Shown one piece after another: positions 22,006 through 33,959 of a stretch of DNA of 64,000 nt. The stretch's first letter is position 1. Each line of letters begins with the position of its first letter. The notes below the pieces were generated by a model. The model had not been told where the DNA came from. It did no database searches and worked only from the letters and a program-made list of their open reading frames with translations. The stretch covers positions 124,001-188,000 of the forward strand of contig JADDMT010000015.1 in assembly GCA_021401465.1 (NCBI GenBank), read 5' to 3'. The position numbers and the translations under genes are program-made. The stretch comes from Teratosphaeria epicoccoides. Taxonomy: Eukaryota; Ascomycota; Dothideomycetes; Mycosphaerellales; Teratosphaeriaceae.

Positions 22006-23208
22006 ACGGCGACGCGACGCTGCCAATAAAAGCTCCACGAAAGTGAGAGGACGACTGAGGTTCGCGTATCTCAAGTCAAAGAAAACCCACACCATACTCG
22101 TTCTCAAACGGAATAGCGCATATTAACTATCTGCTGGACGCCCTGGTTTTGGTTCTACAAAAGTCGTCGGTATCGAGGAAAAACACCCCGCCCACCATCA
22201 ACATCGCCATCAGAACCGCGACCGTGATTTCTCTGCCCAGGTCCTTGGTGATCTCTGCAATCGCATCAGAAAAGGCCGGGCTCTGGCTGACGGGACTTGC
22301 TTGCGGAGGGTGATTTGTGCTCTGTGTAGCATTGGTCGGGTTGCGAACACGGTCCAGACAGGCCTTGTTATTAGACACGATCAAGAATATACTTCGCCAC
22401 TAGTGGAGAGGAAGTATACTCCTAGTTCTGGCAGAATGGAGCGATTTGCTGGCTAACAAGCATACGTGAGACTGGGAGGCCAGCCCGACACTCACGATGT
22501 TGACGGCGCCTTAGTAGCTCGCCCAGACTGGTTCATATACAGTGAACGGTAACCAGTACTACCGGTGCTCGCTCCTTGGCGGTTATGCCTTCCAGCGAGC
22601 TGAGCTCGTCGCTCTACACATTCCTCATCCTCTAAGATTCAATCGACACACCCGATTAGCGAAGAAACCTGCGAGACCAAGAACAGTAGCAACCTTCTCG
22701 CCGCCATAGCCGCTCAAACTGACAAGCCCCGCACTTCGGCTTTCTGCACAGAAATGTTAAGCCCGCTCTTGCGCTTCGCGCTTCTAACACACTGTGAATC
22801 TACAGTGTACAAGTAGAAACTGCGTCTTCATTCTCCTGTTATGTGGTTCTCGACTCTGCAGCAGATCCAAGAATGCTCTGCGATCTCATCCATTTACTTT
22901 GGAACATGCCGCAATAGCGCATGCATTCAGGATCCGGTCTGAGGGCCGTGGTACGCCATGCGAACCCCTGCCATCCGATCTGGGATTTCAGGGAAGAGGA
23001 CGATGATGATAGCGCGAAAGTTTTCGGATCGGCTAGGATCGAGGATTCAATATGCGGACGTCGACTAGAGTATGCGATCTTCTTGTACTACGCTCCGCAG
23101 ATATTTTTCAGTGCGGAAGTCGTATTGTATTGTCTGATGCTTCTATATTTACAACGGAATCTGAAGGCAAGCCGGTTTTGCCCTGACTGTCGTGACACTT
23201 GAAACCCT
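22006..23208. other. 1.2-kb intergenic region
   Basis: Convergent gene ends. An 85-codon minus-strand frame (22384-22127) contains a hydrophobic segment (ITVAVLMAMLMVGGVFFL) but begins with TTG, not ATG, so I do not call it a gene. Nothing else was recognised. Confidence 0.4.
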
Positions 23209-24478
23209 CTAGCCTCCAAGCCCACCAAGAGCCTTCTGCTCGTCAAAAACCACACAAGTCGTGTTACCGTCTACGGTTGCTTTCGCAACGGCCTCACCGA
23301 TCAAGCCGGACGCCGTGTCACGCTGCATGACGACCACATTTTGAGAATTTTGGTTGGCCACGGCGACGAGATCGCCGACTGCGTTCAAGCTGAAATGGCG
23401 TGGATAGCTACCGCCGGATGGCCAAAGCTGATGGAAGACAAGAGAGCCATCGGTCTTGAGGGCAAACGTTGAAAGAGAGTCAGAAGAGGCCAGTGTCCCG
23501 TTCGCTGAGGGCAGACAGAACGAGGTGTTGTTGCGGTTGCTGATGATGATGAATCGGTTGTCGGGCTGTTTCGTCCATCAGTCAGTCAGAGCTAAGTACA
23601 TGCTATTTGGGCCGACATACCGTGACATCAATCTCAGCAGGCGCATTGCCCTCCGGCAAGGGCAACAGACCGTACGTAGTGGACTTATAGACCTCGACGA
23701 AGCTCAAGCCGCCATTTTTCGGCAAGTACTGCACGGCGTATCCCGTCACACTGCTGGCTAATTCCGCCACTAAGTAGAAGTACGTAGTGCTCTTCTCGGT
23801 CCTCACACGATACGGATTCCAGAAGACACCGTGTCTGGGACCGGAGCCTGCGGCGGCCTGCAGTGGTGCTAGCGCCTTCAGTTCCAGTGTCTCCTTATCA
23901 AAGGAGAACACCCGAACAAGATCCGCGCCAAGATCTGGCACCAGGATGTATTGGCCCGTCGGGTCAAGGATTGCTTCGTGCTCATGAGGCGCGTCCTGCC
24001 GGCTCGCGTCAGGTCCAGGGTGCGACAGGGTGAATGGGATGTTCTGATTTAGCGAGAAGCTGCCATTGTCGTCCACGAGCCAACTACTGACTGCAGAGCC
24101 CGTGTAATGAGCCAGAGCAATAGCGCGTTGACCTGCTGATGGACCGTACAAGACGCCACTGACGGGTCCAGAAATAGTTTTCTCGTTCTTGATGTGGTTG
24201 AGACTGCCGTCGCGGTTGATTGTGAAGCTACTCAGAGAGCCATTGACAGTCTCGAAGCCTTCGTTCATGCAGTACAGTAGCCCGCGGTCCGCGTCAATTG
24301 TGAGCCAGCTAGGGTTTGGAGCACATTCTCCGATCACGAATGTCTGGTCGAGTGCGTAGGACCCATTCGTCGCCGTCAGCGAGAGAGACGTGATCTGGCC
24401 AGCATAGTCGGAAACGAACAGATTCGTCGCTGAGACCGCGCATGCGGCCAGGGCAACAAGAACTATAGATGTCGACAT
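23209..24478 (-). CDS. Secreted lactonase-like seven-bladed beta-propeller protein
   Basis: Two exons (24478-23621, 23565-23209; intron GTATGT...ACAG) encode 404 aa. A signal peptide is present (MSTSIVLVALAACAVSA). Propeller repeats follow the 6-phosphogluconolactonase/YbhE pattern: PSWLTIDADRGLLYCMNEGF, GSLSSFTINRDGSLNHI, HEHEAILDPTGQYILVPDLG, VRVFSFDKETLELKAL, GPRHGVFWNP and, across the splice, PAEIDVT to PDNRFIIISNRNN, then YPRHFSLNAVGDLVAVANQN. The H-E-H-E-A and G-P-R-H-G motifs are those of the lactonase family. The fungal secreted members may act on sugar lactones or cyclic muconate lactones; the substrate is not evident. This is the last intact host gene before the repeat block, with its start only about 700 bp from the first LTR fragment. 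Confidence 0.9.
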
Positions 24479-25185
24479 CTGGATGGCTGTCTGGAATGGG
24501 ACCTGCCAATGCCCGTTGTTTGCCTAAGGATCGCGTCTGAGGTGTTGTGTTTCGGCCAGGTGAATGACACAGAGTATCGCGGTGAGCGGTCAAGCAATCT
24601 GCATGTGATGTGCGACAAGGAGAGCGAACGAACGTGAAGTGCATGATTTACTTACCGCCAAGCACGAATCTTACCTTTCGTCTTGTGAATGTTGAAGCAA
24701 GAGGGGAAAGGTAACTTGGCTGTGGGGTTAGTAAAGTGGTTCTCAAAATGCCAAGTCAATATACTGCAGGCGCTAAACATGGCAATAGGAAGTCAGGGGA
24801 TTCTGTACTCCGTGCTCTCTATGCAGGGAAGTGTAGAGCTCAGCTAGGCGTAGCGCCTTCACTTTACTTGCCTACTACTCTCGCATGTCTGCGTACTCTG
24901 CTATCGCTCTGTCTCACGCCTAATAAGTCACCTGCTATAGCTAGCATCAAGGCGACGACAGTCTATACTTGCTAATTCTATTGCAGGCCTCTTAGCGTGT
25001 CTACAAGATGCTAGAAGGCGGACTATACTACATGTAGCTTAGGCGAAGCATGCTCATGCTAAGAATAAGAACAAGTAGAACACAAGGTACAGGAATCCTT
25101 ACTAGACTTACAACTAAAAACGATCTCTATAATGTTATCGCTATATTCGATTAACGAGGCCTGCTAAAGGACTATATCATGCCTC
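24479..25185. other. Transition from host DNA to mutated repeats
   Basis: Up to about 24650 the sequence looks like host promoter DNA. From about 24750 it becomes rich in TA, CTA and TAG. The plus strand keeps a coherent but stop-interrupted frame around 24960-25180 (ANSIAGLLACLQDARRRTI...), suggesting an old degraded element of unknown family. It forms the left flank of the first Gypsy-2 LTR. Confidence 0.45.
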
Positions 25186-25240
25186 TAATATAGATGTATA
25201 TGCTATATAATATAGAAATATCTTGTAGTATAACAGACAT
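25186..25240 (-). repeat. Gypsy-2 copy A 3' LTR, outer 55 bp
   Basis: These 55 bp match the terminal 55 bp of the other Gypsy-2 LTRs (for example 50296-50350), starting TAATATAGATGTATATGC. The remaining LTR lies 17.3 kb away at 42534-42846, separated by the KDZ transposon. The last 8 bp (ACAGACAT) are one copy of that transposon's target duplication. Confidence 0.9.
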
Positions 25241-25264
25241 CTTGAAAACCTAACCCCTAAGTAG
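25241..25264 (+). repeat. Left terminal inverted repeat of the KDZ element
   Basis: CTTGAAAACCTAACCCCTAA plus GTAG. Its inverse is at 42510-42533 with 20/24 identity. It abuts the 8-bp duplicated LTR sequence. Confidence 0.8.
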
Positions 25265-25311
25265 TATGAAGTACGAAGAGTAGACTAAGTAGAGCTAAGT
25301 TAGCTAAGTAG

Positions 25312-25332
25312 GTGCTAGTAGTATACTAGTAG
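25312..25332 (+). repeat. Subterminal semi-palindromic motif, left end
   Basis: GTGCTAGTAGTATACTAGTAG, a GCTAG-N-GTATACTAGC-like motif that recurs at 33423, 33621, 33723, 41584, 41608 and 42338, in both orientations. It was found only inside the KDZ element. Possibly a transposase-binding site. Confidence 0.55.
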
Positions 25333-25539
25333 TATCTTACTAGCTCGGCCTACTTGGCCCTACTCCTAGCTACTTAATTCACGGGCTCGTTAGCCTTCCT
25401 ACTTATGCCTACTTGTAGGCGTGCTTATTTAACAGCTTTCTACTCGATTGCTACTTACCTACACTTATACACTCCTCTGACATGTATGTCTACTTAGCCC
25501 TACTCCTAGCTATGCAATCTAGCGACAGGCATCACTACT

Positions 25540-26994
25540 AAGTGTTAGCGATATGTAGTAGTTAGAATGAAACTTGTCTTTAGACTACCCCCTTATACAG
25601 CTCATTTACTGTACTAGCTACTACGCTACTGTCTCTGCGCTATAGGCAGTCTCTAAAGCCTTCTATAGTTAACGGCTGTAGCTTGTAAGTCATCTACATC
25701 CTCCTATGCCTTTCCTTATACGCTTAGAGGCGCATCTAGTCCGCAACCTATTCGACAATCTTGTCTTCGACCTCTACACTCTCTAACATTCCCTCATATT
25801 TCTTGACTGCTAGAAACTAAAGTTAAGGCAGCTAAGTAGCTATAATAGTCATGTAGAGTACGAACTGCTTAGAGTACACGAAACTACAGAGGTCCGCATT
25901 AATGTCATCTGAATTCTAGTAAATACATACATACCTGCCCGCTATGTTAGTAGCAGCTAAGCAGCTACTATGACTAAAATATGCTACTGTCGAATCACAT
26001 CTACCTACTATTGCCATATTAAATCAGCAGGGACTATAGCTCTTACTAGCATGCTAGTCTCACAGGAGCTAAGAAACAAGTAAACTATAAGTAATACTAT
26101 CTCCGCTAGCTCGCTAGACTTCAGGAAACACGGCTAGACCCCTGTTTAGAACACTACTATGTCTCTACGCCCGCCTGCTTGCTAGCCTACTATAGCCTTA
26201 GAAACATGTGTTAAGATGCATATATGCACTTGTTAGCGCATCTCGTTCCTCTGCACGTAGTACTAGACGATAAACAGCTTGTTCATTGTGCTATTTAAAG
26301 TAGCTAAGTTGTTACAGGCTCCTGCGACGACGTCGCCAAACTTACCCTGCAGACGCTGTCTAAACTATAGAGAGAACTCGTCATACGATAGCTCTATGTC
26401 GTATGTATTCTACAGGCCTTAGTAGAATGCCTAGGTGTACTAGTCTTCTGTCTTGTACTTGACATTGACCTTCTTTTAGCCTGACTAATTAGCGTCTTCT
26501 GTCTTCATCACAATGAAGACGACCTTCCTATTCCTTTTGCTCCTAAACACATGGACCTCCCTAAAACTCATCTAAGGGGCGTTAGGGGTCCCATTGTAAC
26601 TAACGACGATTAGCCCGCTAAAGAAAAGCTCATGTGTACCTAGTAGTCTAGTAAGTAGCACTCCGAACACCTTGTTCGTAATTAGAGGCAGTACACTGTT
26701 AGCCCGCTCCCTTGTTACGCGACTCGCCATGTCCTCCCCTTCAAAGATCTTCTTGAACGGCAGGATTTTGACGCGTCTAGTAAACATGAAGTTAGTAACT
26801 AGTCGTCATATCTCAGGGTTGACTGCATACTCATTCCTATTCTAGGTTAGCCGCCTAGCGTAGCTGTCCTTGTAGTTGTTGTGCTAGTCGATTATCTGGC
26901 AATTCTTGCTGTAGTAGGCTACTGCCTAACATGGGCACATCTTAAGCGGGCTGTCGATGCCACAATTAGTGTATTAAGCGACTATGCTAGCCAT
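25540..26994 (-). pseudogene. RIP-degraded MYND zinc-finger protein gene (KDZ cargo)
   Basis: From an ATG at 26994 the minus strand keeps one coherent frame interrupted by TAG/TAA codons. The first 45 codons show a MYND finger with several cysteines changed to tyrosine: TNCG, then PLKMCPC, AVAYYSKNCQIID-stop-H. This matches the family pattern C-x2-C...C-x2-C...YCS..CQ..DW..H with Cys-to-Tyr and Trp-to-stop changes as expected from G-to-A mutation. Downstream VKILPFKKIFEGEDMASRVT, RANSVLPLITNKVFGVLLTR and LGTHELFFSGLIVVSYNGTP form a well-preserved stretch like fungal MYND-domain proteins. The 3' end is uncertain because stops caused by mutation cannot be told from the natural one. Not expected to make protein now. 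MYND proteins bind partner proteins; the original role in the element is unknown. Confidence 0.65.
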
Positions 26995-27843
26995 TGTCTC
27001 GAATAGTAAGATAGAGGGTTAATTGATGTTACTACTACTTGTGTGTATTAGGCAAGTCTTCAAAGTTAGTTGATGTAATCAGTAAAGAGTTAAAGTAGAA
27101 GAGTAGTAGTAGATATAGATATCTCTTGCTGCTAAGTGCACGTGCTGCCGCCTAGCTAGCGCACATGAGGCCCTCGTAACTGCTGTCTAGATTAGTTAGC
27201 TACTACGTGCCGCTATGTGCTACATGCAGGTAGTTATTACTCTTAACAAAGAAGCAGCAAACATAGCGACATCTATCCTATGCAGCTATGTCTGCTAAGT
27301 GCACATGCCGCCATCAAGCTAGCGTCAGTGTGACTATGTCGCGGTTGCTACTATTCCTAATGCCTCCGTATGGTAGTAGATAAGGTCCGTAGGTCGCAAC
27401 TACAAGGATCATTTTTTACTGCCTTTCAAGGCAGAATCGCCTAATATTATGCCTTCTTTATTCAGTCATGTGCCTAGGTAGCAGTGTGTGATATTCAACC
27501 GAATCTGTGACAGCGTCGCGTGCCTTCCATTTCTAGCCATTTTTTAGGCAGTAGCGTCATGTGCCTTCTATTTCTAGTCATTTTTCAGGCAGAAGCTAAT
27601 AATGTGACAATGTAACGTGTGCGGTTAGCGACCATGTAGAGCACATGACCTACAGCTACTAAAATACAAAAGAAGCTTAGTGCTCTAAACTTCTTTCTTT
27701 TAAACAACTACCTTATCTAGTACTCGGCTTCTTCTTTAGCATCTATACAGATACTAGCACACTAACAACACCACGGCATGTAAGCATTATATGCTTGTAT
27801 GACAAGACTATAAACTGACGCGCTAGTAGAATCTAAACCTACT
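26995..27843. promoter_or_regulatory. Divergent intergenic region inside the KDZ element, with internal repeats
   Basis: These 849 bp separate the two divergent cargo genes. A block around 27130-27169 (GCTAAGTGCACGTGCTGCCG...) is repeated near 27289-27328. A 39-40-bp block is tandemly repeated at 27513-27592. No coding frame was seen. Confidence 0.55.
27513..27592 (+). repeat. Near-tandem 40-bp duplication
   Basis: Units 27513-27552 and 27554-27592 share GTGCCTTCYATTTCTAGYCA followed by TTTTTYAGGCAG. The differences are mainly C/T, in line with RIP-like mutation after duplication. Confidence 0.75.
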
Positions 27844-29600
27844 ATGTCGACGAATCCGACCCTAGACCTAGAGCCGGCGATCGGTGTAGGTTCTAAGCAC
27901 GCCAAGTTCGCGGCCGACTACGTCCGCGATACTATCTAGGCATTAGAAGCCGCTGTCGCGCTGCAGAAGGCATATCCGGACTTCGATGCCTACGAGGATC
28001 TCGTTAACTACGCCCCTTAGGTAGAGTATCGAGCTAGGCATAAGGTGCTTGACGTCGCATGCGGCGGTAGCCTAATTAGGCTCCTAGCGAGTGCAAAGCT
28101 AGCTACGCTAGATAGTGTATACTTCCTGGACTTCTGTGCTAAGATGCTAGATAAGAGCTAGTAGTATGTGTTATAGCTAGGCCTTAGAGGCAATACTGTT
28201 ACTAACTAATCTTTAGTACCATGCGGGACTACTAGGGAAGCGTGGACTCGTAGCGCTTCATCTAGGCGAGGCTCGGTCGCACCCCTACAGCTAGCATCAA
28301 GCAGGCTGCTAGATGCCCTAATGGCTTTTAGATAGTATTTACAAAGGGCGTGCTAGAGATGTTTAAGCCACAGGTCTATTCGGGGCTAATCCGCTAGCTG
28401 CGCGAGCTAGTCAGTGACAATGGCTAGCTGATCTTGGATTAGAAGGAGCCTGCTCCTAGCTAGCAGCTACTCTTGCACCGACTAAGCGAGGCTACTTCTA
28501 TGGCCTATTAAGAGTACACTATAAGAGACTAGGCCTTATTGCTATTACGCATTCAGAATGTTTAGCACCCTGCCCTACTAAGTCCTGGCTTTGACTGTCT
28601 AATCACGCAGTACACCATGATCGCTAGCCAGGACGAATTAGCAAGGGCGCGGAGATCTATGCTTGCTTTCTTCGCCAAGCCTAGTATAGCAAGTAAGGTG
28701 TCTCTCTACGCAGACTTTCTGACCTACTACCTGACAGATTAGTTAACTGCTCTCTATGGCTTATTCGTCGAGCGAGCAAGAACCCGTGTTAGCCATCTAA
28801 CCGCGGCGTTAGAGGTCGAAGTCGACATAGCGCGGCGTGAATAGCTTAATAGCAAGATCAGTAGTACTACTCCTAGGCAGAGGGGTTTCCGGGTCGAGCT
28901 CTCATATACTCTCCTCATTAAGCCCATGGTTACGATACCTCTTAATCAAGTTAAACGGGAATTGTCGCGCACAGAGAGACGTGCGCTAGAACGACAGGTA
29001 GCGAAGGCTCTGCAGAAAGGGCAGTAAATGTAGGAGGTAGATAAGCTAGCTAGCTGCCTAGACGCTAGCTAGTAGAGAGATGTGCATGCGATGAGAGACT
29101 TTCGGCTAGTAGCACTAACTGCCAATCCTGCGGCATGACTAATAAGTAGTTATGCATGTAGGTAGAAGACCTGCTTCTAGCCGTAGCAGGCGGCAATTCA
29201 TGACTTTCTTGAGAACTTACTAAGCATCTACCTCTTGGCGACGTGCCTGCTGTCGAAAAGAAGCTCGCAGCCGTCATCGCTAAACACGAGTTTCCCTTTC
29301 TCAAGGTTAGTAGCCGCGATTCTGACTAATCATATATACATATGCTAACTAGTTGTGTTTCTAGCTCCTAGCCAAGCTTTGTAACAAGATCTACAAAGGA
29401 GTTATCATGTCGCCTACCCCGATTAGCATCATGTTTAACTACAGCACGGGTTAGCTAAGTGGCTAAGTCGTCAAGTCTACTAGCGCTAGCTAGAAGAACT
29501 GCGTGCTAGGAGCCCTCCTTGCGGCGTGCTACCTTCATCGAGCTTACTAGTATGGCATTCGTTACGCATGTCATGATCGTTTGCGTTTGTTTCTCCTTAA
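27844..29600 (+). pseudogene. RIP-degraded class I SAM methyltransferase-like gene (KDZ cargo)
   Basis: The frame begins MSTNPTLDLEPAIGVGSKHA (ATG 27844) and is coherent for roughly 1.7 kb with TAG interruptions. Near residue 70 it reads HKVLDVACGGSLIRLLA and then VYFLDFCAKMLDKS. This matches methyltransferase motif I (VLDxxCGxG) and the 'D-S-x-x-ML' strand of UbiE-like enzymes. Two intron-like segments keep the frame: 28164-28216 (GTATGT...CTAAC...TTTAG) and 29306-29364 (GTTAGT...CTAAC...TCTAG). After the first, a later block reads VFTKGVLEMFKPQVYSGLIR and LRELVSDNG-stop-LILD, like the post-motif 'LKPGGxLIL' region. Beyond about 28800 no domain is recognised. The 3' end is uncertain and may overlap the convergent transposase. 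The substrate cannot be inferred. Confidence 0.55.
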
Positions 29601-29609
29601 TTAGTCCTA

Positions 29610-32600
29610 AGTAGAGCTGCTAGCGACGCCACGCTTGAGCGATAGCGGCCCTTCCTTGCTAGTAGCCGCAATATCGCGCTCCTTAGCTGTATTCAGGCGA
29701 TGTAGCTTGTGTTTAGTTGCTACCCTAGACTCTTGTTCCTCCTAGTCCGCATTATATATGAAGTTGTAAGTCTCAAAGTCAGTAGTGTTGTTAATGTACA
29801 TGTCACATTAGCTAGAGGTATTATATTTGTCTGTTAGCATAACGTGGATGCTATAGTAGACGCTAGTAAGCCTGTAGATGCGGCGACCTTGCAGAGTACC
29901 TTCCTGTAGGCTAGAACGCATTGCTATGATTACTATCATGCTATAAACATCGTCTGCTCTTCTAGCCGGATCTTTCGGCTAGAACAGGTCTACGAACACA
30001 CCTGTGTAGGTCGGACGTTTATTATGTGCTAGTATTATGTAGTTGTAGCTGTCTACTATGACGCGCGATTTCTTGTCTCGGAAGGTTACGACATATAACA
30101 GGCAAGCAGGCAGCCGGCCCTCGAAGGTGACGACTAGGTCGATTTGTCTATTAACACTAGCAGTCTCGTCCGCAACTAGCGGCACTTCGTACTCCTAGAC
30201 CTAGAGCTAGTCGTTACGGCGATTGTCCTGGATTCCTTGCTAGTTCGGGGTACATCTAACGACGTCCGGCTTAGTTGCAGATAGATCGTTAGGATCCTTA
30301 TGATGCATCTTCTAGCACTATACACTAACATAGAAAGATACATCTAAATCGTCGACCTAATCCGGTCTTCCCTCGATCCTGTCAGGATCAAGACGCATTA
30401 TATTCGACGTCGATGTTATATTAGACGACGCCTAGCACTCTCTAACAAACACTGTAGTAGCATGATAGAAGTAAGGCCCTACCTCTAGCCCTATGTGTGC
30501 TACTACATTACTAACTATCCTCTATATGTCTCTACCTAGTAACGATTAGCTAGATCTTAGCCTTTGCTAGCTAAGGAAGGCTTTAACATCCTTCTACTCT
30601 GTTAGTTAAGGCACTTCGCGCTCCTAAGCCTCTCGACGTTCGGCCTTAGTCTGCTACTAGAACGTTAGGCTAGTATCAAAGAATGTAAGCATAGTAATCT
30701 TTCGCTAGAAGTGCTTCATAATTTGGTCCTCCTATCCGTTCTTCTTGTTAGTCAATTTGAATAGCTTCTTGACATATTCGACATGCTTGTGTTCGAAGTA
30801 GCTAGTATTAAGGTCTAGCGCGTTGCCGAAGAGCCGTATCATGTCCATGTAGTGTGTAAGGGCATGAAACTTAGGAAAATTAAAGTGCCCTTACAGTTTA
30901 CACACATTGTCTACTATCTTAGGCTCCTCCGCTCGGTCTGTCTGCGCTTTCTTCTTTCTTAGCTCTCCTTTGCTTATGCAGTACTCCCTGAACTCTTCTT
31001 TATACTAGTTGCATCGGAATAGGGCGAGGACTATAAACCGGAGCGTTTCGCTATCATGTGAAGGATATTACGCTAACTAAGAGAAGTCTACTATCGCCCG
31101 CAAGAACCGGATAGCGCTATGTGCCTTAGCCTCTTCTAACAGTAGCACGAAGACTAGGAGCAACTGTCGCAGCACACTCTTCTACTCCTAGCCTGTCTAT
31201 TAGCTTACTACGGACATCTAGCTAAACACCCGGAGGTTCCTGAATGCAGGCACTGCCGCGAAGCGACAGTCGATGATAACATCTAGTTAATGATCTATGA
31301 CAGTCTTGCCTTTGTTACTCTTTCTTGCTACTTTATGCTAGCCCTCGGCTTGTAGGAGTACCGCTCTAGCTCGCTTCGAAGACAGAGGTAGTTAACTCTT
31401 AAGCAAATCTCGCGTCTAATCCATGACGTACATTAATACGCCCTTAAAGAGTTAGTAGAGCACGTCTACTATTAGCGTCTTGTAGATATTTAGGCTAGGG
31501 TGCCTAAATGCGAAGTTTAGTAGGTCGTGCACGTGGCTACCCTAGTCCTTCTTCGCCGCTCGCTAGAGCATGATTTGTATTTACGTGTCCTTATGTATCC
31601 GCTATAGCATAACCGCTTCGAGGTCTTCGCGTTTTTCTGGATCGATTATACATATTGTGTAGTAGCGGTTGTTCTTCACGCCTGTGATCATCACCTGTTC
31701 TTAGTAGTCGCTCGCGTATACTGCGATATTTAGGAAACATCGCCATGTCTCGCTATCCGCACACAAGACGTCGAGGCCCTCGCCTATGGCGAGCTTAGTA
31801 ATAGGGTCGAACATTGTCTTCATGTAGCGATAGTATAGCTCGTCCCTGATGCTTCCTTTCCCGCCTTTGACTACTAGTAGCATCGCTAGGAGCACGCTGC
31901 CTAGTTGATAGTTAGAGTTACGAACCGATCTAGGCAGGTTGCTAATCGTCAAGTACACTAACTATACGATCAGGTCACCTTGATGATTAGTAACCTGTGT
32001 CTTGTCACTAGCAAGAATTAGTAGCACAATTGTCGCTCTGTCTATTCCAAGCTCTTTCTGTTTGTCCTACTACTAGTCTGTAGAGGCTATGTCCTAATAG
32101 ATCCGCCTAGGCGGGTCATCTAGAGTCTTAAGGCGATAAGGCGCGTACACGAGATCATTCCTGAAACCCTTGTGCCCTATGAGAAAGCGCATAATATCTT
32201 CGACTTTCTAGTGCCTTAGAGGCACCGTCTTAACACTAGAGGTCGACTGTAGAGATTCTAATTCGATGTTCGTAATACTCTACTTTGCAATGAATAGTAG
32301 TTAGTAGGCACTTACTTCTCGGATCTTGTCCTTAAGCTCCACGCCTGACCGAAAGCTAAGTAGTTCGTAGATCTTCTGCAGCCGGGGATTCTTGAATAAC
32401 CGATCGATAGCGTTGCTCGAAATGCCTTTGTGTAAGAGCTAGTATGCGAATACTATATCTACATTACTTTAGAAGAAGGTACAGCCCTATTCGTTAAGTT
32501 CCTTATCTGTCTGTTCGTTAGACCTAGTCAAGGTTATTACTAACTCGGTAGGATTACGGCTCAACGTACACTTTGATTAGCCTGCCTGCCATGAGACTAC

Positions 32601-33198
32601 CTACGCTAAAAGGTGTCCGCTTGTATAGTTACTCGTACCTAGCAGACAACAGCCTACTAGCGCGCATATAGATTGAAGCCGAGCTGTGCTCGCTTGTGAC
32701 GCCGTGTAGCCTACCCGTTTGGCTGCCATTCGTGTCTCCATATCGTCTATCTAGAGATGTAGCGTCTCTTGTGAATGCTGCTAGGTCGTCGTAGAGACTA
32801 AGCGCGTCAATGTTACTGCTATTATCGTCGATTGCCCTAGCTGTTGCTGCCATCTCTTTCTCTTACATGTGAGCCTCATTGAACACAGGCTCGACGACTG
32901 TGACTAGTTCCTCGTTTGCAACATACTGCCTATCTACTCCCGTAGCATCGTCGACTAATGCCCCCTCCTTGTAGGCAAGGACATCGTCTGCTAATTAAGT
33001 TTCGACTCTGTCGTTCGAGTCTAAGGAGATGTTCAAATCTGACGCGTATTTCTCGTCGGGTCTAAGATCCATAGTGCTCTGATTAATGAAGTGCTAAAAC
33101 TTCGCCGCCATGCAGGTAGAAACATGCCAGGCATGACTACTATAACCTTTTAATGCCTTGCCGCAGCCTGTGTAGTATAGTATGCGCTGTGAAGCCAT
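29610..33198 (-). pseudogene. RIP-degraded KDZ/Plavaka-type transposase
   Basis: Reading from ATG 33198 on the minus strand, the N-terminus has a zinc-finger remnant (YYTGCGKALKGYSSHAWHVS). The frame then switches once near 32.5-32.6 kb (probably an intron). The following blocks match the Plavaka pattern as I know it: GHKGFRNDLVYAPYRLKTLD, ILASDKTQVTNHQGDLIV, VYLTISNLPRSVRNSNYQLG, DVLYELFKGVL in the conserved 'D.LH.LHKG' region, FLRAIVDFS and YPSHDSETL, then HFNFPKFHALTHYMDMIRLF with 'EHKHVEYVKK'. The C-terminal part reads VVTFRDKKSRVIVDSYNYII. Trp and Gln positions are replaced by TAG. The original start and stop are approximate. It would have catalysed cut-and-paste movement of the flanking 24-bp-ended element. 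Confidence 0.75.
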
Positions 33199-33422
33199 TG
33201 TCGACGTAGTATGTTACAAAGGCTACGGCGCTTATAGACGCGTCAATTACCATAAACACCCGACCCCTAGAAAGGTACGCGTGCTACGCGGGTAGCTAAT
33301 TGCTACTCGGACGGTTCATCCTGTTAGCTAGCTATGCGTAGTTAGGGTTAGTATTTAGGTTGATAGAAGAATCGAGTGTTATTAGAGTGTAGTAGTGAAG
33401 GAGGGCCTAGACGAAAATGGAT

Positions 33423-33744
33423 GTGCTAGGAGTATACTAGCGGCAGTTATATTAGCTAACTCATTCTGTCGATCGCAGGCAGTACGAGCGCTATTTTGGC
33501 CGGGAATCCCGAATTTCGAGTAGTTTCATATATAAATCTAAAGTGTATGGTATTCATATGCATAGAGTCATACCCTCTATTACTAGCGGCTTAGATGTGT
33601 GGCGTAGACGTAGTAGGAGTGCCGCTAGTATACTACTAGCAGTCGTTGTCTGTCGATTGTAAGGGTTTAAAACGTGTAGTAGCGATCTATAGGTCAGACC
33701 TTGACGTAGTAGTAGTAGACGTACCGCTAGTATACTACTAGCAT
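33423..33744. repeat. Cluster of three subterminal semi-palindromic motifs
   Basis: Copies at 33423-33447 (GTGCTAGGAGTATACTAGCG, one orientation), 33621-33645 and 33723-33744 (CCGCTAGTATACTACTAGCA, opposite orientation). The last two are followed by AGTCGTTG-like sequence, so they also form a longer direct repeat. They lie just upstream of the transposase start. Confidence 0.6.
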
Positions 33745-33959
33745 TTAGTAGTCGTTGAGTACATTCGAACGGACGAGATGATCGGTGTTATGCATATACT
33801 CTATCGGATGAGGTGCTTGTATAGTCGCTATCTAAAACGATACTACTTGCGCACGACTACTAGCATTACTCTATTACAAGATTGCAGTCAAACCCTAGTC
33901 AATCTGTTATCTTACGCTAGCCTGCGTAGCCCGTACGATCCTATGCCTCTCTACTCGCC

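Noticed and set aside
22127..22384. 85-codon minus-strand frame with a hydrophobic segment
   Set aside because: It starts with TTG, no ATG or credible upstream exon was found, and there is no family resemblance.
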